Shown here one piece after another: positions 24,390 through 32,557 of a stretch of DNA of 64,000 bases. The position numbers and the translations under genes are program-made. Source of the DNA: Balneolaceae bacterium UBA3186 (GTDB lineage: Bacteria > Bacteroidota > Rhodothermia > Balneolales > Balneolaceae); assembly GCA_002364085.1 (NCBI GenBank), contig DEXK01000008.1:1-64000 (forward strand). The letters are read 5' to 3'. The first letter of the stretch is position 1. Every line of letters begins with the position of its first letter. The notes under the pieces are model-generated. The model saw nothing but the letters and a program-made list of their open reading frames with translations, did no database searches and was not told the origin of the DNA.

Positions 24390-27227
24390 TTAAATTTTTT
24401 CGGAAATCAACACAGATATATGTTTTGCTTTAAATCCGGTTCCATCATGGATCTGATGTCTGCAAGAGAACCCGGATGCACAAACGTTACTACGTTTTTT
24501 ATCTTCTATAATTGCAGGAAATAATCGTTGGCTACCTATTTCCATCGACAAATCGTATTTATCTTTTTCATACCCAAAACTACCAGCCATCCCACAACAA
24601 CCTGAATCCAACTCATTTACTTCAAATCCAATATGCGATAGAACCTTGCTCGACAAACCCTTTTTTGTTAATGCTTTTGAATGGCAATGTTGATGGATTA
24701 TCACCGATTCTGAAAGTTCTGCTCTTGGTATTCTTTCGATGTTTACTGCTAAGAATTCCTCAAAGGTATAACAGTGTTTTGCAATTTGCTGAGCATCTTT
24801 TAAGTATTCATCTTCACAAAGATCTAAAAACTCATCTTTTGCTGTTAGAATTTCAGAAGGTTCCAGTCCAATGATCGGAAATTCTGAATCAGCATAATGT
24901 TTCCATTCAGATATTACCTGATGAGCTATTTCTTTTGCCTCTCTAAGAAATCCTTTTGAAAGATGAGGCCTTCCTAAAGTATCCACGAACGTTACCAATA
25001 CTTGAAAACCCATTTTTTCTAATACCTTTACAGCAGAAATAGCTATTTCAGGCTCGTGGTAATTTGTAAATATATCAACATGAAGAACTACAACATCTTG
25101 AGATTCTTTACACTCGTATGATTTCCACCAACTTTTAAATGTTTGCTTTGCAAATTTAGGAAGCGTTCTGTTTCTGGAAATCCCTGCAATATTTTCCAGC
25201 ATTTTTTTGCTCAAATCTAAATTTGAGAATTGGTTTGCCAACGACGGAAACAACGAAGCCAATCCATATAATTTTGAGGAATTAACAAAAAACCAATCAC
25301 TGAAATTTCGCTTTTGGGTTTTGTGCCAACCATTCATAAACTCCGACTTCATTTTAGCCATATCTACATTTGCCGGGCATTCACTTTTACATGCCTTGCA
25401 ACTCAAACATAGACTAAGAGCTTCTTTTAACTCTTCAGATTTATATTGCTCAGGATCATCTCCTTCAAAAACCTGTCTGAACACATTTGCCCTGCCTCTG
25501 GTACTATCTTTTTCATCATTAGTAGCCATATAAGAAGGGCACATTGTGCCTCCGCTTTCAGAAAGCTTCCTACACACACCTGCGCCGTTGCAAAGCTCTA
25601 AGGCTTCGTTTAAGCTTCCTTCTTTTCTCCAATTAAACTCTGTATCAACAGGTTTTGAAAAATATTTTGGAGAAAATCTAAGGTCTTCTTCAATGGGCTT
25701 AGCATCAATTATTTTACCGGGATTGAATATATAGTTGGGATCCCATATTTCTTTTACCTGCTTCAACACAGGCATCATTTCTTTGCCAAGCACTTTTTCA
25801 ATATAAGGTGCTCTTGCCCGCCCATCTCCATGCTCTCCTGATAACGACCCTCGAAATTCACCGACCAATTCAGCAATTTCCTCTGCCATAACTTTCATCT
25901 TCTCTATGCCTGCAGTCGTCATTGTATCTATCATCGGACGTAGATGCAGCTCACCAACTGAAGCGTGAGCATAGAACACACAAGAAGTTTCATGCTTATC
26001 TAAAAGTTCTTGAAACCTTCTCACATACTCAGGTAAATCCTGAACCCGAACAGCCGTATCTTCACAAAAAGTAGGTGAACGTGCATCTTTCCCTAATCCC
26101 ATAAGCAGACCAAGACCTGCTTTTCTCAACTCCCAAACGCTTTTCATTTCTGAAGGATCACTTAACACAGGAAACGCATAACCGAGATTCTTTTCTTTTA
26201 GGGTTTTCACCAACTCTTGAATTTTACGGTCAATCTCCTGTTCATCATTTTCTGAAAACTGAATAATTAAAATGCCTTTCGGTTCTCCATCAAGAAAAAA
26301 TCGGTTTTGCGTTTGCTCGGGGTTCGCTTTAGTAGCATTTAAAATTATATCATCTACCAGCTCTACCGCTCCTGGACCAAACTTAACCGCTTCAACAGTT
26401 GCTTTCATTGATTCATCAATACTTTCAAACTGAGCAATCAATAACTTCTGAATTGAATCTACATCTTCTAGATTTAACACGGCCGATCCAGTCATTGCTA
26501 ATGTTCCTTCACTTCCACAAAGCAATTCACATAAGTTAAAAGCTCTGCCTCCATTCGTAAATGGTTCCATCTCAAGCAATTTATCCAGAGCGTATCCAGT
26601 GTTTCTTCGAATAATCTCCGGATGTGGGTAATTACTCCTTATCAGGTCTTTATTCTTTTCAAGCAGCGAGAGCATTCCTCTGTATATGCTTCCTTCTAAA
26701 TTATCTTGCTTCTTCTTTTCCTCTAGTTCAGAAAGTGAAAGTGGTTCAAACTTTGCCATGCTTCCATCACTTAGAACAACATCCATCGAAAGTACATGCT
26801 CTCTTGTTGTTTTATATTTAATGGAAAATGAACCTGAGGAATTATTACCGATCATTCCACCTATCATGCAACGGTTTGTTGTGGATGTATCCGGACCAAA
26901 TAAAATGTTATGCTTTTCTGTATGCCTGTTTAAAGAGTCTCGTATAACCCCCGGTTCAACTACTGCTCTTTTATTCTTAGCGTCAATCTCTTTGATCTTA
27001 GTCATGAACTTTGAAACATCCATGATCACACCGGAACCTGTAGCTTGTCCCGCTAAACTTGTTCCCGCGCTTCTAGCTGTTATTGAAAAACGTTCTTTAT
27101 TTGCCTTTCTAACAAGATTCTGGATATCAAATATTGATTTCGGAAAAGATACTCCTTTAGGTAATTCCTGGTACATGGAAGCATCCTGCGAGTAAAGCTT
27201 TCTGGTAAGTGTGTCTTTATTGATCAA
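24390..27227 (-). CDS. FAD-linked oxidase/Fe-S protein, D-2-hydroxyglutarate dehydrogenase-like
   Basis: A 945-aa fusion enzyme. The FAD-binding domain (about 25-240) includes TARSAGTSLAGQATGSG and IGGMIGNNSSGSFSI. The FAD-oxidase C-terminal domain follows (about 260-520) with GSLSGEHGDGRARAPY. Two iron-sulfur motifs lie at about 555-640 (CNGAGVCRK...MCPSY and CLSCKACKSECP), and a CCG-type domain near the C-terminus has HQHCHSKAL and SGCCGMAGSFGY. This order matches the YdiJ-type D-2-hydroxyglutarate dehydrogenases and glycolate-oxidase-like proteins. The neighbouring L-2-hydroxyglutarate oxidase gene, 33 bases upstream, supports a 2-hydroxyglutarate role. Electrons probably go to the membrane quinone pool. 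Confidence 0.88.
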   Translation of the reverse strand: MINKDTLTRKLYSQDASMYQELPKGVSFPKSIFDIQNLVRKANKERFSITARSAGTSLAGQATGSGVIMDVSKFMTKIKEIDAKNKRAVVEPGVIRDSLNRHTEKHNILFGPDTSTTNRCMIGGMIGNNSSGSFSIKYKTTREHVLSMDVVLSDGSMAKFEPLSLSELEEKKKQDNLEGSIYRGMLSLLEKNKDLIRSNYPHPEIIRRNTGYALDKLLEMEPFTNGGRAFNLCELLCGSEGTLAMTGSAVLNLEDVDSIQKLLIAQFESIDESMKATVEAVKFGPGAVELVDDIILNATKANPEQTQNRFFLDGEPKGILIIQFSENDEQEIDRKIQELVKTLKEKNLGYAFPVLSDPSEMKSVWELRKAGLGLLMGLGKDARSPTFCEDTAVRVQDLPEYVRRFQELLDKHETSCVFYAHASVGELHLRPMIDTMTTAGIEKMKVMAEEIAELVGEFRGSLSGEHGDGRARAPYIEKVLGKEMMPVLKQVKEIWDPNYIFNPGKIIDAKPIEEDLRFSPKYFSKPVDTEFNWRKEGSLNEALELCNGAGVCRKLSESGGTMCPSYMATNDEKDSTRGRANVFRQVFEGDDPEQYKSEELKEALSLCLSCKACKSECPANVDMAKMKSEFMNGWHKTQKRNFSDWFFVNSSKLYGLASLFPSLANQFSNLDLSKKMLENIAGISRNRTLPKFAKQTFKSWWKSYECKESQDVVVLHVDIFTNYHEPEIAISAVKVLEKMGFQVLVTFVDTLGRPHLSKGFLREAKEIAHQVISEWKHYADSEFPIIGLEPSEILTAKDEFLDLCEDEYLKDAQQIAKHCYTFEEFLAVNIERIPRAELSESVIIHQHCHSKALTKKGLSSKVLSHIGFEVNELDSGCCGMAGSFGYEKDKYDLSMEIGSQRLFPAIIEDKKRSNVCASGFSCRHQIHDGTGFKAKHISVLISEKI

Positions 27228-27260
27228 TCTAATTCTGTTTTATTTTTAGTATAGCAATAT

Positions 27261-28472
27261 CTAAACTGCAAACGAATATTTTACTTTGTTTACGATCTCA
27301 TCAGCAATAGCCAACCCTGCTGTAGCGGCTGGACTTGGAGCATTCAAAACATGAATCTGGCGATCAGCAATCTCAAAATGAAAATCGTCTAAAATTTCTC
27401 CGTTTTCTTTAAGAGCCATTGCTCTTACCCCTGAAGGAGCTACTTTTAGGTGCTCTGATCTAACACTAGGAATCAGCTTCTGAAGTCCCTTTACAAAAGC
27501 TTTTTTAGAAAGCGACCTGTGATATTCATCAACTCCCATCCTCCAATGTTTGATAGAAAGTTTCCAAAACCCAGAAAAATTCATCATCTCTAACGCTTCA
27601 CTCATATCAAATGAGAGTTTATCATACCCCTCCCGTTTAAAAACCGGAACTGCGTTAGGACCGCATTCAATTCCTCCATTAGCCATTCTTGTAAAATGAA
27701 CACCCAAAAACGGGAAATCTTCATGAGGAAGCGGGTAGATCAAATGATTCACCAAATATTCTGCTTCAGGCATGAGTTCGTAATACTCTCCTTTAAAAGG
27801 AACTATTTGAATCGGAGATTTTACCCCAGCTGATTTTGCAACATGATCACAATATAACCCAGCGCAATTGATAACATAGCCTGTGTTAAAACTATTCTTA
27901 TTTGTATTTACAGTAAGGCAATCTTTTTCTGTTTTTATGTTAAAGACCTGCTCACCGAAAATAACATCTCCTCCATTTTGTGAGATCTTGTTATGAAGTT
28001 CCACGCACATTCCTGAATAGTCCACTATTCCGGCACATGGCACTTTTATTGCCCCAACTCCTTGTGCATAAGGCTCGATATCAGCTAACTCATCCGGCCC
28101 GATCTTTTCCAGACCTTCAATTTCGTTTTCTAAGCCTCTTCTATAAATAGTATCCAATCTAAGAAGTTCAGACTCCTCAGTAGCTACGATAACCTTCCCG
28201 CATATGTCAATGTTCACGCCATTTTCATTACAAAAGTCCACTAATTGGTGCCGACCATTGATACAATTCTTAGCCTTATAACTACCGGGTTTGTAATAAA
28301 TACCTGAATGGATGACTCCGGAATTTTTCCCTGTTTGATGTGCTGCTACTTTATTTTCTTTCTCTAGCACTAATATTTTGGCATCCGGTAATGCTAATGA
28401 AAGTTTATATGCAGTAGAAAGCCCTACTATTCCTGCCCCTACTATTGTGAAATCGTATATTTTATTCTGCAT
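27261..28472 (-). CDS. lhgO: L-2-hydroxyglutarate oxidase
   Basis: A 403-aa FAD-dependent oxidoreductase of the LhgO/L2HGDH family. It opens with the dinucleotide-binding motif IVGAGIVGLSTAYKL and continues HQTGKNSGVIHSGIYYKPGS, a strong family signature. The C-terminal part has GIECGPNAVPVFKREGYD and a final flavin-contacting LNAPSPAATAGLAIADEIV. It oxidises L-2-hydroxyglutarate to 2-oxoglutarate, repairing a side product of dehydrogenases. The gene is first in a two- or three-gene leftward operon with the D-2-hydroxyglutarate-type enzyme, giving removal of both stereoisomers. It is divergent from the TlpA-like gene. Confidence 0.92.
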   Translation of the reverse strand: MQNKIYDFTIVGAGIVGLSTAYKLSLALPDAKILVLEKENKVAAHQTGKNSGVIHSGIYYKPGSYKAKNCINGRHQLVDFCNENGVNIDICGKVIVATEESELLRLDTIYRRGLENEIEGLEKIGPDELADIEPYAQGVGAIKVPCAGIVDYSGMCVELHNKISQNGGDVIFGEQVFNIKTEKDCLTVNTNKNSFNTGYVINCAGLYCDHVAKSAGVKSPIQIVPFKGEYYELMPEAEYLVNHLIYPLPHEDFPFLGVHFTRMANGGIECGPNAVPVFKREGYDKLSFDMSEALEMMNFSGFWKLSIKHWRMGVDEYHRSLSKKAFVKGLQKLIPSVRSEHLKVAPSGVRAMALKENGEILDDFHFEIADRQIHVLNAPSPAATAGLAIADEIVNKVKYSFAV

Positions 28473-28542
28473 TTTTAAAGATACAGTTACTTAACTTTAA
28501 GTTTCAAACTTTTCATTCCAATAGTCAGTAATTGTTACAGAA

Positions 28543-28561
28543 CTGTTATCTCATTTAACAG
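28543..28561. promoter_or_regulatory. Putative operator palindrome in divergent intergenic region
   Basis: CTGTTA (28543-28548) and TAACAG (28556-28561) are an inverted repeat with a 7-base spacer, midway between the divergent lhgO and TlpA-like genes. It could be a regulator site acting on either gene. No regulator gene is adjacent. Confidence 0.3.
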
Positions 28562-28593
28562 AACTTTGCCTTATCTTTTGTTGTTAAACAAAT

Positions 28594-29136
28594 ATGAATA
28601 TGACAAAAAAATATATACTTCCCGGATTACTATTTATTTCACTATTAATTTCTTCATGTACAGAATCTCGAAAAAATCCACGAGAACTAAGTGATGAACA
28701 ATTAAAAATAGGTGAAATTATATGGAATTCAACTTTTACGGACCTTAATGGAAACGAAGTTAGCATTCAGGATTATAAAGGAAAAGTTGTACTGATAGAT
28801 TTTTGGGAAACATGGTGTGGCCCTTGTCTTCAAGTGTTCCCCGCTATGGATTCCTTAAGAAAAGAATACAAAGATGACTTCGTAGTATTGGCTGTAAATT
28901 TGCAAGACAGTGATACTCCTGACGAAGTTGAAGCATTCAAAAACGATAAAAATTATGATTTTAATTTCGTTCTTGATAAAAATTCTGTGGGACCAAAAGT
29001 GATCAGTTTTGGAATTCCATTTAAGATATTTGTAGACCCGAATGGTTATATTATTAAAGCAGAAGTAGGCTCTAATGGAACTGAAGGGGACTATTTAAAA
29101 GCCAAAACTATTATAGAAGACAATAAACAATCATAG
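28594..29136 (+). CDS. TlpA-like thioredoxin-fold lipoprotein
   Basis: A 180-aa exported thiol-disulfide protein. A hydrophobic signal ends in the lipobox LISSC with Cys22 as the predicted lipid anchor. The thioredoxin-like domain (about 40-175) carries WETWCGPC with redox cysteines Cys75 and Cys78, the cis-proline region FGIPFKIFVDP, and a TlpA-type VEAFKNDKNYDF insertion. It probably keeps cysteines of periplasmic or cytochrome proteins reduced. ATG codons at 28594 and 28600 are both possible starts. ahcY begins 15 bases after its stop, so the two share a transcript, although the functions do not obviously connect. Confidence 0.85.
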   Translation: MNMTKKYILPGLLFISLLISSCTESRKNPRELSDEQLKIGEIIWNSTFTDLNGNEVSIQDYKGKVVLIDFWETWCGPCLQVFPAMDSLRKEYKDDFVVLAVNLQDSDTPDEVEAFKNDKNYDFNFVLDKNSVGPKVISFGIPFKIFVDPNGYIIKAEVGSNGTEGDYLKAKTIIEDNKQS

Positions 29137-29151
29137 ATTAGACTATACATT

Positions 29152-30459
29152 ATGCCAGAAGTAAAAGAAAAACTAGCATACAAAGTAAAAGACATTTCTC
29201 AAGCCAAATACGGCCGACAGGAAATAGAGCTTGCTGAAGCTGAAATGCCGGGATTAATGGCATTAAGAGAAGAATATAAATCTGAGCAACCTTTAAAAGG
29301 TGCGCGAATTGCAGGTTGTCTTCACATGACCATTCAGACTGCCGTTCTTATTGAAACGCTTGTTGATCTAGGAGCAGATGTAACGTGGTCATCTTGTAAT
29401 ATTTATTCCACTCAGGATCACGCCGCTGCAGCTATTGCTAAAGCCGGTGTTCCTGTTTATGCCTGGAAAGGAATGACCGAAGAAGAATTTGACTGGTGTA
29501 TCGAGCAAACGTTATTCTTTCCTGATGGTCAACCTCTGAATATGATCTTAGATGACGGTGGCGACCTTACCAATATGGTATTGGATCGTTATCCGGAATT
29601 AGTGGATGGTATTAACGGAATTTCTGAAGAAACTACTACCGGTGTTCTTCGTTTGATCGAAAGAGAACGAAAAGGAACCCTTACACTTCCTGCGATCAAC
29701 GTAAATGACTCTGTTACCAAATCTAAGTTTGATAACAAGTATGGTTGTAAAGAATCAGCTGTAGATGCTATTCGCAGAGCTACCGATGTCATGATGGCCG
29801 GAAAAGTTGCTGTAGTTGCCGGATACGGAGATGTTGGAAAGGGAACTGCTGCTTCATTGAGAGGAGCCGGTGCTCGTGTTATCGTAACTGAAATTGATCC
29901 GATCTGTGCGTTACAAGCGGCAATGGATGGTTTTGAAGTTAAGACTATGGATGAAGCTGCTAAACGTGCTGACATCGTTGTTACTGCAACCGGAAACAAG
30001 GACATCGTTAAAGGACGCCACTTTGAGAGCATGAAAGATAAAGTGATCGTTGGAAACATTGGTCATTTTGACAATGAAATTGACGTAGCATGGTTAAAAG
30101 CGAATTCTGAAGAAGAGAACATTAAACCACAGGTTGATATTTTCACTCTGAAATCAGGTAAGCAAGTGGTACTTCTTTCACAAGGAAGATTGATGAATCT
30201 TGGTAATGCAACCGGACATCCATCTTTTGTAATGAGTAACAGTTTCACCAATCAGACGCTTGCTCAGATCGCACTTTGGAACAGACCCGAAGAATTTGAG
30301 CCGGGTGTTCACGTACTTCCAAAGTCTTTAGATGAAAAAGTAGCACGACTTCATTTATCAAAGATCGGTGTAGAACTTGAGACTCTTACTGAAGATCAAG
30401 CTGAGTACATTGGTGTTCCTATTACAGGACCTTACAAGTCAGATCAGTACAGATATTGA
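29152..30459 (+). CDS. ahcY: Adenosylhomocysteinase
   Basis: A 435-aa NAD-dependent enzyme that splits S-adenosylhomocysteine into adenosine and homocysteine, clearing the product inhibitor of methyltransferases. Signatures are GCLHMTIQTAVLIETL, SSCNIYSTQDHAAAAIAK, the NAD motif GYGDVGKGTAASLRGAGARV, and the conserved C-terminus ending YKSDQYRY. Length matches the shorter bacterial/eukaryotic form. It follows the TlpA-like gene by 15 bases and ends at a strong intrinsic terminator. No SAH riboswitch is recognisable upstream. Confidence 0.97.
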   Translation: MPEVKEKLAYKVKDISQAKYGRQEIELAEAEMPGLMALREEYKSEQPLKGARIAGCLHMTIQTAVLIETLVDLGADVTWSSCNIYSTQDHAAAAIAKAGVPVYAWKGMTEEEFDWCIEQTLFFPDGQPLNMILDDGGDLTNMVLDRYPELVDGINGISEETTTGVLRLIERERKGTLTLPAINVNDSVTKSKFDNKYGCKESAVDAIRRATDVMMAGKVAVVAGYGDVGKGTAASLRGAGARVIVTEIDPICALQAAMDGFEVKTMDEAAKRADIVVTATGNKDIVKGRHFESMKDKVIVGNIGHFDNEIDVAWLKANSEEENIKPQVDIFTLKSGKQVVLLSQGRLMNLGNATGHPSFVMSNSFTNQTLAQIALWNRPEEFEPGVHVLPKSLDEKVARLHLSKIGVELETLTEDQAEYIGVPITGPYKSDQYRY

Positions 30460-30493
30460 TAGATTAAATATCAAATCTCAAGCATCAAATTTC

Positions 30494-30527
30494 AAAGCCT
30501 TTCTGTATTTCTCAGAAAGGCTTTTTT
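30494..30527 (+). terminator. Intrinsic terminator of ahcY
   Basis: AAAGCCTTTCTG (30494-30505) and CAGAAAGGCTTT (30513-30524) form a perfect 12-bp stem with a following T-run. Confidence 0.88.
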
Positions 30528-30598
30528 ATTAGAAAAAACGATTGTGAAGCGTTTCAGAAGTCCTTATCTTTAAGGCTCTCAATTAATTTTATTGAAAT

Positions 30599-30672
30599 GC
30601 ACCCGTAGCTCAATTGGATAGAGTACTTGACTACGAATCAAGCGGTTACAGGTTCGACTCCTGTCGGGTGTA
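30599..30672 (+). tRNA. tRNA-Arg (anticodon ACG)
   Basis: A complete 74-nt cloverleaf. The acceptor stem is GCACCCG with CGGGTGT (first pair G-U), the D arm GCTC/GAGT, and the anticodon stem CTTGA/TCAAG with loop CTACGAA, giving anticodon ACG (wobble A probably edited to inosine, reading CGU/CGC/CGA). The T arm ACAGG-TTCGACT-CCTGT is canonical and the discriminator is A. CCA is not encoded. No integrase or attachment duplicate is seen nearby. Confidence 0.95.
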
Positions 30673-30681
30673 CACCTAAAT

Positions 30682-30723
30682 AAGCCCAAAACGCGTCTTT
30701 CACAGCGCTGAGGGCTTTTTTTT
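30682..30723 (+). terminator. Likely terminator after tRNA-Arg
   Basis: AAGCCC (30682-30687) pairs with GGGCTT (30712-30717) around a long loop, followed by a T-run. The stem is short, but the position just after the tRNA fits. Confidence 0.5.
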
Positions 30724-30724
30724 A

Positions 30725-31444
30725 TTACAATTCTATCGCTCTGCTTGTCTTCTTAACCATCCTAAACACTCCCCAAACCATCAGCGACCAAACAATGATG
30801 ATCACTTCCAGCACCAGAATATAGACCGGCCATTCAGGAAGCAAGCTAAAGAAAGTAGTTCCGGGTGGCTTACCCATCACATACAGATAATTGCTGCCTA
30901 AGATAAGATTTAAAAAATAGATCACTCCTGCTACCACATTCAGAGCTATAAATGATCTTCCCACATCTTTCAGCTCCAGATCCCATCCCCAGACGATAGC
31001 GGGATAAAGTCCCAATAAAACCAACATCAAATGAACCATCCAATACCGAATGGCATCATAATGAAATAGCGAAAACTCTACAGAAGGAGTGAAATTGGCT
31101 TGTGAAACTCCCAATATGATCCAGAAAAAGATCGTAGCCCAAACGGTTCTGTTTTTAGTTGCATACACCCAGATCATGATCATGGGCAGGAAATTGCACA
31201 TGTGTAGAGGGATATCTTTAGTGACATCAAAAACACCTGTATAATGATTCAGAGGAATCTTGCCCAATTGCAGAACTGTAAGAAACAGAGCCAGAAGAAG
31301 TAGTGTCTTTTGCTGAATAGATTCAGGTTTTACTTTCAGAAACCGAATAAACCACACAAAGAAAACTACAAATCCGATCAGCAAGAATATATGTTCAGCT
31401 GAATATGAAGAAAACAGATGGGTGATTTCAAAAAAAGAATTCAA
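30725..31444 (-). CDS. TIGR02206-family (YwaF-like) integral membrane protein
   Basis: A 239-aa membrane protein with about seven hydrophobic segments. The central PLHMCNFLPMIMIWVYAT (preceded by GVFDVTKDI), the YDAIRYWMVHLMLVLLGLYP helix and YLYVMGKPPGTTFFSLLPEWP are characteristic of the TIGR02206/YwaF family. Function is not known; the conserved H, D and W residues lie at membrane boundaries. It has a terminator-like hairpin on its downstream side shared with the tRNA. No neighbour suggests a role. Confidence 0.8.
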   Translation of the reverse strand: MNSFFEITHLFSSYSAEHIFLLIGFVVFFVWFIRFLKVKPESIQQKTLLLLALFLTVLQLGKIPLNHYTGVFDVTKDIPLHMCNFLPMIMIWVYATKNRTVWATIFFWIILGVSQANFTPSVEFSLFHYDAIRYWMVHLMLVLLGLYPAIVWGWDLELKDVGRSFIALNVVAGVIYFLNLILGSNYLYVMGKPPGTTFFSLLPEWPVYILVLEVIIIVWSLMVWGVFRMVKKTSRAIEL

Positions 31445-31588
31445 TATGCTGATGCAGTTAGTTCGATTGAAAGGTATCTACTTGATATCTACCACAAAAT
31501 AAATGAAAAGTAACTAGTTATAAAACCATTCTTTCAGGAGTAAAAAAAAACAAAAAAATATTTTTCGTTGGGCTTTAAAACTAGTTGA

Positions 31589-31646
31589 AATGATCAAAAT
31601 TCTTCGTACCATTATTTAATGATCAAAATTAAAACAGTTTGATCAT
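31589..31646. promoter_or_regulatory. Three ATGATCAAA boxes upstream of the small basic gene
   Basis: AATGATCAAAATT occurs twice as a perfect direct repeat (31589-31601 and 31618-31630, 29 bases start to start). A third box lies inverted as TTTGATCAT (31638-31646). Spacing near three helical turns and the location upstream of a leader hairpin suggest a regulator-binding region. Confidence 0.45.
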
Positions 31647-31647
31647 G

Positions 31648-31685
31648 GGTTACGGTTTCGCCAAAACAGGCGAGAGAACATAACC
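31648..31685 (+). ncRNA. Structured leader hairpin upstream of the small basic protein gene
   Basis: GGTTA (31648-31652) pairs with TAACC (31681-31685). Inside it GTT-TCGCC (from 31655) pairs with GGCGA-AAC (to 31677), with one bulge and a loop AAAACA. The stem totals about 13 pairs and sits 10 bases before the ATG at 31696. A 12-codon frame (MGYGFAKTGERT) overlaps it from 31645. It may be a cis-acting RNA element; no known riboswitch class is recognised. Confidence 0.4.
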
Positions 31686-31695
31686 AAAATTTCCA

Positions 31696-31815
31696 ATGGA
31701 TAAAGCAATGGCTAATAAATTTAAACAGCCTGCTGTCAACCAAACTAAACCTTCAGCTAAGAATGCAGCTCCTGCGAAGAAAGTTGGTCAAGCAAAGAAA
31801 AGTGGCCGTAAATAA
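31696..31815 (+). CDS. 39-aa lysine/alanine-rich basic protein
   Basis: A short frame from ATG 31696 to TAA 31815. The product contains about ten lysines and one arginine, many alanines, and two acidic residues at most; its C-terminal half (APAKKVGQAKKSGRK) resembles histone-H1-like or ribosome-associated tails. No known family was recognised. It is supported as a gene by its own strong terminator 22 bases after the stop and by the organised upstream repeats and leader hairpin. A nucleic-acid-binding role is inferred from composition only. Too short for usual gene callers. Confidence 0.6.
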   Translation: MDKAMANKFKQPAVNQTKPSAKNAAPAKKVGQAKKSGRK

Positions 31816-31836
31816 TTTAGACTAAATTTTTTACAT

Positions 31837-31872
31837 AAAGCCGGTTCGTAAATAAGAATCGGCTTTTTTTTG
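31837..31872 (+). terminator. Intrinsic terminator of the small basic gene
   Basis: AAAGCCGGTTC (31837-31847) pairs with GAATCGGCTTT (31856-31866) with one G-U pair, followed by eight or more Ts. Confidence 0.85.
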
Positions 31873-31927
31873 GCCTTAAATTGTATGTGCGAATTTAAAT
31901 TATATAGTATCTTATTTAAAAAACAGC

Positions 31928-32551
31928 ATGTATACTCCCTCTTCCTTTAAAGAAGAAAATCCTGAAATTCTATTCCACCTGATAGAAGAATATAATTTCG
32001 GAATTCTGTTCAGCCAACATCAAGAGCGCCCGGAAGCAACCCATCTACCTTTTTTAGTACACAGAGAAAAAGGTCCTCAGGGAAGCTTAATTGCTCATTT
32101 TGCAAAAGCTAACAAACACTGGAAAAGTTTTGATGAAAGCAAAGAAGTGTTAGCTGTATTTCAAGGACCACACACTTACATCTCTCCTGCATGGTATAAA
32201 AACAGAGCTGAAGTTCCAACCTGGAATTATGCTACTGTACATGTAATCGGGAAGCCTAAGATTGTTACCGACCCAGGCGATTTAACCGAAATGGTTACCG
32301 AACTTACTCATTTTCATGAAAAGCCGGAACATTCCGATTGGAAGCTTGATGAAGTCCCTAAAAAAGAATTTGATACAGACCTAAAAGCAATCGTTGGATT
32401 AGTGATAGAGATCACGAAAATAGAAGGGAAATTTAAATTCAATCAAAATAAATCAACTGAAGATCAACAAAGCGTGATCAATAAGATGGATAGTTTGGGG
32501 CGTACAGATATCAGCTCAATAATGAAGAATAATCTTCACTCAAAGAAATAA
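31928..32551 (+). CDS. PaiB-family FMN-binding protein
   Basis: A 207-aa protein of the PaiB family. MYTPSSFKEENPEILFHLIEEYNFGILFS, ATHLPFLVHREKGPQGSLIAHFAKANKHW and ISPAWYKNRAEVPTWNYATVHVIG are family hallmarks (each spans several conserved blocks). PaiB was first reported as a negative regulator of sporulation and protease genes in Bacillus; its split-barrel fold binds flavin, and a redox or heme-degrading role is possible. The gene stands alone and is convergent with the hybrid kinase gene, whose end is only 6 bases away. Confidence 0.88.
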   Translation: MYTPSSFKEENPEILFHLIEEYNFGILFSQHQERPEATHLPFLVHREKGPQGSLIAHFAKANKHWKSFDESKEVLAVFQGPHTYISPAWYKNRAEVPTWNYATVHVIGKPKIVTDPGDLTEMVTELTHFHEKPEHSDWKLDEVPKKEFDTDLKAIVGLVIEITKIEGKFKFNQNKSTEDQQSVINKMDSLGRTDISSIMKNNLHSKK

Positions 32552-32557
32552 CTAGCT

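Noticed and set aside
26686..27195. 169-codon frame opposite the D-2-hydroxyglutarate-type gene
   Set aside because: Overlaps conserved FAD-domain codons on the other strand and shows no recognisable protein features.
29137..29151. SAH or other riboswitch before ahcY
   Set aside because: Only 15 bases separate ahcY from the preceding gene, too short for an aptamer, and no structure was found.
30599..30672. tRNA-Arg as an integration site for a mobile island
   Set aside because: No integrase gene, no direct repeat of the tRNA 3' end and no foreign-looking cargo were seen on either side.
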